From: Batillaria attramentaria
Taxonomy: Eukaryota > Mollusca > Gastropoda > Batillariidae
Reading direction: 5' to 3'
Length of the DNA stretch: 64,000 nt
NCBI GenBank assembly: GCA_018292915.2
Contig: JACVVK020000291.1
Span: 301,501 to 365,500 of the forward strand
Shown here: positions 57,662 through 64,000 of the stretch, one piece after another
Layout: the number at the start of each line of letters is the position of its first letter
Numbering within the stretch: the first letter of the stretch is position 1
Program-made: the position numbers and the translations under genes
Notes under the pieces: model-generated
What the model was told of the DNA's origin: nothing
Seen by the model: the letters and a program-made list of their open reading frames with translations, nothing else
Databases searched by the model: none

Positions 57662-57813
57662 AGCTTCACAGGAACAACTGGCCGATCGGACTTGTATCCA
57701 AAACCTTTTCTAGCCAAGACGATGGTCTGGTTCGGTCAGCTGAAATCCGGGTGATCAAAGACAAAGCTGCAGTTCATTATGTCCGGCCTGTAACTGAGCT
57801 AATGCTGTTGTAG
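57662..57813 (+). pseudogene. BEL/Pao Pol C-terminus, separated by the insertion
   Basis: The coding frame continues the DUF5641-like domain across the hAT-like element. NNWPIGLV and VRSAEIRVIKDK are conserved family words, followed by VRPVTELMLL and a TAG stop at 57811-57813. Confidence 0.85.
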
Positions 57814-58104
57814 ACGAACGTCCAGAGTTGACTTCACATAAGTGATAGACCACGTGCATGTCTGAGTTCATACGAACAATTTAGTCAATTAGTGACTTTG
57901 TGTTTGGTTAGTGACGTTTGTTTCACGAATTTTGTTGTTGTTTTTTGAGGGGATTTCTTTTGGTGGTTTGTTTTGAGTATGGTACCCCCAGAAGTCAATT
58001 TGACTAAAGCTGTTTTATATATAGTCTGTTATATAGTTTGTTCATTCATTCGTTGGTTTAGAAGAAATTGATTGGTAATATCAGTTATGATATTAGACGG
58101 GGAG
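57814..58104 (+). other. BEL 3' untranslated region with polypurine stretch
   Basis: Non-coding. GACGGGGAG at 58096-58104 directly precedes the probable LTR and would serve as plus-strand primer. Confidence 0.45.
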
Positions 58105-58514
58105 TGTGCCGGAAACGCAGCAGACGCTCTTTTTCCGTGCCCTACTATTTGTGGACCCCGTATCTTTTTTTTTTAACTGACGTTCTGGTCTGGCCAAGTT
58201 GGCCACGGTAATTCGTTTTCAGTAGTTTGGATCTGACAGCTGCACACGTTGTAAGTTTTAATTTTTAGTCTATTCGAAATAATTTTATGGATATTGATTA
58301 CGCTGTCAAGAGTTACTTTGATGATTTTATTTGATCTAGAATACCAATGTTGTGTAAAATGACAAGTGTCAGTTTTGGTTGGTTCGTTTGTTTGTTTTTA
58401 TTATTGAAAGGCTGAATGTTTTCCTTATGAAGGTTTATTGTTTGTTTTCAGTTTTTCACCATATGGCTTCTTATGGCTTTTCTGTAATAAACCGCCGGTG
58501 ACACTCGCTGTACA
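58105..58514 (+). mobile_element. Probable BEL/Pao 3' LTR
   Basis: It begins TGTGCCGGAAACGC after the purine stretch and ends TGTACA. An AATAAA signal lies at 58486-58491. No second LTR is available to confirm the limits. Confidence 0.4.
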
Positions 58515-58555
58515 ATGTGTTGGCTAATCTGGGATTGGTGCAATACTTGAAAAAA

Positions 58556-58720
58556 TGAGATCTGTCAGTAAAGGTCTGATCAATGTCTATCATTATGTCA
58601 AGTTTGACGCCTCTGGTATTTGTAGTTTCTGCAATGGCAATGGTAATACACAACAGCCATCTTTAATGACCTTCACCTTGAGTTTCATTGCTGCCTAATG
58701 ATATGGCTTTACAACATGGC
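58556..58720 (-). mobile_element. Family H decayed fragment
   Basis: Words such as GTCTATCATTATG, CAAGTTTGACGCCTCTGGTA and TAATGACCTTCACCTTGAG match H units. Both ends are missing. Confidence 0.65.
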
Positions 58721-59553
58721 TTTACGCACTCAAAGGAGCACTATCTGAACTAACCAATGTGACCCAACTGCGCCATGAATTGCATTAAAAACCGAAATAA
58801 TCACCAACGAAACCATTGAACCGACAGACAGTTACAAGCCGGTACACCGGCGGTCCTACTAATTACCGAAAACAACGAAACGACCGAAAACAACCGAATA
58901 CAACTCTTAGTACGGATAGAACGCGGTTCAAATATAGAAATAACAACACACAAACATGATTAACGGTGACACCGGTGTAGCAGACGGTCACCAGCACTGA
59001 CACGGCGGAAGAAAAACATACCGACAACAATGTCGCGGTTTTGCATCTATTTTAGCACAAAATTAAATTTCTACACTACCTCAGTAATCAGTGTGACGCA
59101 AGTGAGCCATGAAAGTTATAGATGCCTGAAACATCAGCGACTAGAATACGTCAAGTTGACTCGGTACTCGCCATGTGACGACGCGAACCCGGCCGGCGCA
59201 CACCGCCACGCGAGCAAACGGCGTTAGCATGCGAAGCAAAAACACCGTAATTACAGATATTTCGCATTCTTACTTCACCTGTAGCATTGTAAGTCAAATG
59301 TACACTATCCTTACTAATCAATGTATTCCAACAGCACCAAGAAACTTCTTCATTGCCGAAATATTAATGCGTGTAACTTTGAACCGACACCGGCCATGTG
59401 CGAGCGCGACCCTCCGCCATCCTGAAATCAGATAGCCGGCGAATCTGGACCAGCCAATCAAATAGCGCCTGGCGAAATGGTTCGCGGTTGTTCGGGGTTC
59501 CTCGCATTGCATGTCGAGCGAAGCCCGAGCCAAAGACAGTATTATTATCTATG
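58721..59553. other. No gene recognised
   Basis: Short frames without motifs. AACCGA-rich sequence lies around 58780-58900. Confidence 0.4.
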
Positions 59554-59901
59554 GTCTATGCCACAGACGTAAAGAGATAGACGCACTGCCGCACGCTGCC
59601 ACCGCTGCTTGCGAGTGTCGCTATCGCGGCCATCTTACTAATACCAGAACTCAGAGGCTCTGTTTATAGGACGCCTCGTTCGAAATACAAAGTTCTTTAG
59701 AAAGACGTCATCAGAAATGTGACGTAAGATAAAGCGGACCGGCAATGCTATGCGCGCTACGTAAACAGCTGATAGCGTCTGGCCAATGCTATGCGCGCTA
59801 TGTAAACAGCTGGCACTTCCAGGTACTAGCAACATGGCGCGCGGCGGCGTCACTTTTCCGGCACCGCGGTGCGTCTATCTCTATACGTCTGTGGTCTATG
59901 C
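59554..59901. mobile_element. 332-bp MITE with perfect 8-bp target duplication
   Basis: The element proper is 59562-59893. It begins CACAGACGTAAAGAGATAGA and ends with the imperfect reverse complement, about 25 bp in each arm. GTCTATGC is present exactly on both sides (59554-59561 and 59894-59901). An 8-bp duplication fits the hAT or P superfamilies. Inside is a ~43-bp tandem pair (GCCAATGCTATGCGCGCTAT type, about 59730-59810). No coding capacity. Confidence 0.85.
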
Positions 59902-60383
59902 CCGAACTGTCCAAAATCTCTTCGCGAACAAGAAAAATGATTCGGGCGAAGAATTTTTTTTTCTTCGCTTCGCCGACTTGTTCGGTCTCAATTAAGACGC
60001 GCCTTAACGTCTCCAAAGATTCTGTTCTTTCGTCAACCAAAAAGGGAAACTATGGTGTTCAAAATGTATAGGGGTGGAAGAAGGAGTTTATTGTTAAGTC
60101 GAGCGTCCAATGGCCTACCTAAAAGGGGACGCTGGCAGATTTGTTTACAGGTCATAACCGCGTGTTGCAAAGCAGCGTGGCAGACTATCTCACAGCGTCA
60201 GCGGGCGGTGTACAAGCTCACAGAGGAAATCCGAAACAGGGGGGAGTGAACTGTGCTCAGTGGCAGTCACCTGTGCCTGCACTTTGTCTGGCGAATTTAT
60301 CGCTAATTTGGTGGTAATTAACCACTGTACAGCCTCGAGATGTGCAGGATGTAATCTGTTCCAACTTGGCCTACATTTCTGTC
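59902..60383. other. No gene recognised
   Basis: Open frames of up to about 108 codons overlap the MITE edge and lack motifs. Confidence 0.4.
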
Positions 60384-60480
60384 GAAGATGGACTAATTTC
60401 ATGTAATATTTAATAATAATAATAATAATAATAATAACATTCTTATATAGCGCAGTATCCCCAGGAAGTGAGCTCAACGC
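60384..60480 (-). mobile_element. LINE/SINE 3'-end fragment with (ATT)n tail
   Basis: On the minus strand, GTAAAGCGCGTTGAGCTCAC is followed by GCGCTATATAAGAATG and (TTA)n (60411-60437). GCGCTATAtaa followed by a trinucleotide tail is typical of CR1/L2-type 3' ends. Confidence 0.65.
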
Positions 60481-60580
60481 GCTTTACAATTTCTGACTAA
60501 ACTAATAAAATAATAATAATAAATAATAATGAATACAGTTTATATAGCGCCTGTCTGTTTTCTACGAAACACTCTTTGCG

Positions 60581-60585
<5 letters not shown>

Positions 60586-60645
<60 letters not shown>
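60586..60645 (+). repeat. (CA)n microsatellite in the LINE 3' UTR
   Basis: About 30 CA units. Confidence 0.97.
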
Positions 60646-60647
<2 letters not shown>

Positions 60648-60671
60648 AGTGCCGATGAAACAGTGGTCGGT

Positions 60672-62620
60672 CTACAGCTCGAAAGCTTGCCTAAAGAGGT
60701 AGGTCTTCAAATGGGCCTTAAATTGAGTCAGCGTGGGAAGGTCCCTAATGGTGACAGGTAAAGCGTTCCAGACAGTGGGGGCGGCGTAAGAAAATGAACG
60801 TTCGCCAGCTGACTTCAGAGTTGTTCTTGGAACCTTTAACAGTTTTTCTGATGATGAACGGAGAGTACGGGAGGGTTGGTAGGTTGTAAGCATTTCAGAC
60901 AGGTACAGAGGGAGAGAGCCATCGAAATGGCGGTACGCCAGTGTTGCAATCTTGAACTGGATGCGGAAAGGGATTGGAAGCCAGTGCAGCTGTTTCAGAA
61001 GGGGAGTGGCATGGTCTCTTCTGCGTTTTCTAAGAATAAGGCGAGCGGCGTTGTTTTGCACGCGCTGTAGCCTTTGCATTTGCTCAGAGGAGATTCCATA
61101 CATGACAGAATTACAGTAATCTAGCCGGGAAGTAATGGTGGCATTGACAAGTGTAGCGGCAGCGGTTTCGGGTAAGTATGAACGGATGGAGGAGATCCGC
61201 CTCAACGCCAGAGAGCATGAGCGACAGACCTGGCTAATGTGGTCCTCCATAGAAAGCGTCTGGTCAAGAGTGACACCGAGGTACTTAACTGAGGGTTTGA
61301 ACGTTATACTATCATCAGCTATGGACACCGAGTTGCTGTCTACCTGCTTCAGCCTGTGCTCTGTACCTGCCAGCATGACTTCTGTCTTATCTGTGTTCAG
61401 CATCAGTTTGTTACTGTTCATCCATGACAAGATATCAACAATACAGGATTGGATGCAATCTTGAGCTGAGACAAAAGCCTCTGGTGTTGCACACTGTGAT
61501 AACTCTGTATCGTCTGCATATTTGTGGAAAGAACACTGATGCTGGTTTATAATGTCTGACAGGGGCTGTGAGTAAAGCGTAAAGAGGACAGGGCCAAGCA
61601 CTGAGCCCTGAGGGACTCCGAAGGCTAGAAGACTTGGTGTGGAACGCACATCGCGAACACATACCGACTGGTAGCGATCGCTAAGGTAGGATGCGAACCA
61701 GGTGAGCACCGTCCCGCGAAAACCGAAGGTAGTCTCAAGCCTTCGGAGAAGGATCGAGTGGTCGACTGAGCGTGTCGAATGCGGCGCTCAGGTCGAGGAG
61801 AGCCACCAGAGAGACAAGTCTCTCATCCGCATTGGACAGCAACTCACCCACGACACTAAGCACCGCAGTCTCCGTGCTGTGACCGCTCCTATAGGCGGAC
61901 TGGCGGATTTCAAGCAAACCGTTTTGGCTCAGATGTTTCTGGAGCTGGGCGAGCACAACCTTTTCCAGTATCTTTGATACGAACGGAAGGTTTGACACGG
62001 GCCGGTAATGCTTTAGGATGTTACGGTCAAGGCTAGGTTTCTTAAGAAGTGGAGTGACAACTGCCTGCTTAAACTGACTGGGTACTCTGCCTGAGGAGAG
62101 TGACATGTTGATAATATCTGTGATCAGAGGTACTAGGTCTGAGAAACATTGCTTCACTGTGTTAGTAGGAATGGGGTCTAGCATACAAGACTTTGAGGGG
62201 GATTTGGTGATCAAGTCACTGATTTCCTTCTGGGTGACAGGAACAAAGTTACTGAACATGGGGCCATCGTATACATGAAATACAGGCTGGGCGCAGGTAC
62301 GGGAGTCAAGCTCATCACGCAACAATCGGATCTTGTTCGCAAAGAAGTCACTGAAACGTTGAGGGATTTCAGTACAGGGAATGTCAGACGGCAAGGGCTT
62401 GGTTTTGGATTTTCCTAAGAGTTCATTTGTTACTTGGAAAAGCTGTTTGCTACTGGAGGCAGCGGAGTTTATCTTGGCGGCGTAGAACTGTCTCTTTGCA
62501 GCAGTCACGTGAGACCGAACGGCGTTTCTCTTGAAGACATAGATCTCTCTATGCACGGTCAAACGGGTTTTGCGCCACTGTCGCTCTGCACGCCTCCTCG
62601 CTCGATAACTCATACTGTCA

Positions 62621-62622
<2 letters not shown>
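60672..62622 (-). pseudogene. LINE reverse transcriptase, one frameshift
   Basis: The upstream part carries KHYRPVSNLPFVSKILEK and the A-box LLDLSAAFDTL. After a one-base shift near 61735-61760 the frame continues with GVPQGSVLGPVLFTLY, catalytic YADD (near 61510), LGVTLD, and the C-terminal VWNALPVTIRDLPTLTQFK. It would copy its own RNA at a nicked target, but this copy lacks the endonuclease and is frameshifted. The V/C-rich start of the upstream frame is translation of the GT tract and not protein. Confidence 0.86.

Positions 62623-62661
<39 letters not shown>
62617..62661 (+). repeat. (CA)n microsatellite at the LINE truncation point
   Basis: About 21 CA units lie at the exact 5' break of the LINE. 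Confidence 0.95.
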
Positions 62662-62663
<2 letters not shown>

Positions 62664-63154
62664 GGAATAGTTTTGTACAAATACAAAGGCAGTATCATCT
62701 TGAGGAAAGATGTGACTACATAATGAGTGACATGTGCGTTCCTTCAACAGGATTTTAGATGTGACCATCGGAATACAGTTAGATTTCAGATATTTTATGT
62801 TCAAGATTTAAACCTGTGTAACGGCGATCAGAAAACTTGAGACTTTTTGGCAAGGAAATGATATATCCAAATCTCTCTCTCTCTCGGCCCCATGGGCTCG
62901 CCTTCACGCGGCGGGGCTGATTTCGCTGAGCTTGCCCACCCCTTTTGCTCTTTCTCTACTCTTATTTCTGCCTCCATCAGTCCATTCACCTGTCTTTTGC
63001 TCTCTTAAAATCTCCTCCGGGGGAAGGTCAGTAAGCGGGTGTCTGCTGACCCTTGGTCCAGTGGGACATCTGAAGGTCATTTCTGAAGGCCGACTTCACT
63101 GGATTCCCCCCACCTGGTCTTCACCCTGGCGGGCTTTGTTCGCAGCGACCTGCT
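62662..63154. other. No gene; related to the following hairpin repeat
   Basis: CCATTCACCTGTCTTTTGCT near 62984 resembles the loop sequence of the hairpin (CCATTCGCCTGTCTCTTTCT near 63370), so this belongs to the same repeat region. A (CT)n tract lies at 62872-62884. Confidence 0.45.
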
Positions 63155-63613
63155 GGTGCTGCTGAACACCTGTCACGTTGAAGACCTTCACAACGCACCC
63201 CTCTCTGGTGCGTTGTTTTCCCAAACCGCCTCACGGCGGGGAGGTTCCGTCACAGTGTTAGCTGGAGCGGTCTATTCTCCAACCAACTGCCTCCAAGGCA
63301 TGTTGTCTTCATTGGTAACTAAGGAATGTTCCTTCCTACCTCTCTGTCTATCCCTCACCAGTCACCAGCCCATTCGCCTGTCTCTTTCTCTTTAAAACCC
63401 CGAATTTAGCCGCGAGGGGGTTGGTGAGGGATAGACAGAGAGGTAGGAAGGAACATTCCTTAGTTGCCAATGAAGACAACATGCCTTGGAGGCAGTTGGA
63501 GAATAGACCGCTCCAACACGGAACCTCCCCGCCGTGTGGCGGTTTGGGAAAACAACGCACCAGAGAGGGGTGCGTTGTGAAGGTCTTCAACGTGACAGGT
63601 GTTCAGCAGCACC
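63155..63613. repeat. Long imperfect hairpin, ~200-bp arms
   Basis: 63155-63360 and 63422-63613 are reverse complements with a few indels (extra 12- and 4-bp pieces in the left arm). The loop is about 61 bp. Shared words include GAACACCTGTCACGTTG and ACTAAGGAATGTTCCTTCCT. A transcript would form a long double-stranded stem. Confidence 0.92.
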
Positions 63614-63814
63614 ATCTTCTTTAAACCCGGTATTTCGCAGAGCACTTCGAATTTTGAATTTGAAATTGATTCCCTTTGGATAGGGAACAAATTCATTCGA
63701 TTTTAATGAAATTTGTACGTCGTAGACACGCATAAACCCCCTGATCGTGAAGTACAACCCCCTTCTCCATCCCCCTCCCTTTTCCTTCCCCGCCTATCTC
63801 TTCTCCCTCTACTG
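63614..63814. other. Sequence between the hairpin and the edge repeat; no gene
   Basis: A C/T-rich stretch precedes the shared repeat. The matching left-edge copy has no visible counterpart because the window starts there. Confidence 0.4.
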
Positions 63815-64000
63815 TCTGACTGGCTATGTTCTTCAGTCATCAATATGCCCTACAACATCCCCCCTTCCCCTTACCGTGACCCGCACCCCCTTACGTTGCT
63901 CTCTCTCCATCACCAAATCAAGCCCACTAGATTTTGAACGCCCATAATCCCCCCCCCCCCCCCCCGCCCCGCCCCCCTACAGTAGCGACAGCGTCAACAT
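63815..64000 (+). repeat. Copy 2 of the ~185-bp edge repeat
   Basis: Matches 1-184 in the same orientation. The C tract near 63948-63965 is expanded. Confidence 0.85.

Larger units (their letters stand above)
50753..58514 (+). mobile_element. BEL/Pao LTR retrotransposon, frameshifted and split
   Basis: Gag, protease, RT, RNase H, integrase and the C-terminal domain follow in order on the plus strand, then a polypurine stretch and a likely 3' LTR. There is no recognisable 5' LTR. A hAT-like element interrupts the C-terminal domain at 55835-57661. Confidence 0.88.
60510..62622 (-). mobile_element. CR1/L2-group LINE, 5'-truncated
   Basis: The RT region and 3' UTR remain. The 3' UTR holds (CA)n (60586-60645) and ends GCGCTATATAAACTGTATTC. 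The 5' side stops at a second (CA)n tract (62617-62661), and the endonuclease is absent. Confidence 0.85.

Overview
The window is animal nuclear DNA, most likely from a mollusc and plausibly a marine gastropod. The reasons are the retroelement mix (CR1/L2-type LINEs, Gypsy and BEL/Pao elements, tRNA-derived SINEs), very abundant (CA)n tracts, and the near absence of host genes. I infer the lineage from this general character and cannot name a species. Nothing in it looks bacterial or viral in layout.

Layout. 1-6.6 kb: a short repeat that recurs at the right edge of the window, a nearly intact CR1/L2-group LINE, and a decayed P-element/THAP transposase fragment. 6.8-17.6 kb: a mosaic of satellite monomers (about 350 bp), copies of one short mobile repeat (family H), a 1.49-kb tandem duplication containing an LTR-like sequence, and two copies of a second element (family X) inserted head-to-head. 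18.8-20.7 kb: a minisatellite of 37/38-bp units with higher-order structure. 22.7-24.75 kb (minus strand): the only convincing host gene, an uninterrupted secreted/transmembrane EGF-Ig receptor-like coding region with one frameshift. 25-40 kb: palindromes, five further H copies, another X copy, and DNA-transposon-like elements with terminal inverted repeats. 39.8-44.9 kb (minus strand): a Gypsy element with intact gag, a canonical slippery heptamer, protease-RT-RNase H, and a deleted integrase. 45.4-48.0 kb: an element with perfect 42-bp inverted ends. 50.75-58.5 kb: a BEL/Pao element split by a 1.8-kb hAT-like insertion. 59.5-62.6 kb: a small element with a perfect 8-bp target duplication and a 5'-truncated LINE. 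63.2-63.6 kb: a long hairpin.

The most interesting system is family H: at least nine full or partial copies, all in the same orientation. On the minus strand the ends read TTTTTGGCTCCC...CTAG with a short hairpin next to the CTAG end, which resembles a non-autonomous Helentron (HINE). The body is built from roughly 150-bp units whose core is a divergent pair of TGACCTTGA / TCAAGGTCA motifs, the extended half-site bound by NR5A/FTZ-F1 and ERR nuclear receptors. Family X separately carries several TGACGTCA (CRE-type) sites. Both could spread transcription-factor sites through the genome; that functional step is inference.

How the parts work together: there is no operon-like cooperation. The autonomous retroelements (LINE, Gypsy, BEL) are now damaged, while SINEs, H, X and the inverted-repeat elements depend on proteins made elsewhere. 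The nesting order can be read directly in several places: H into satellite, X into satellite, a hAT-like element into BEL, a LINE 3' end abutting H, and a SINE into an inverted-repeat arm.
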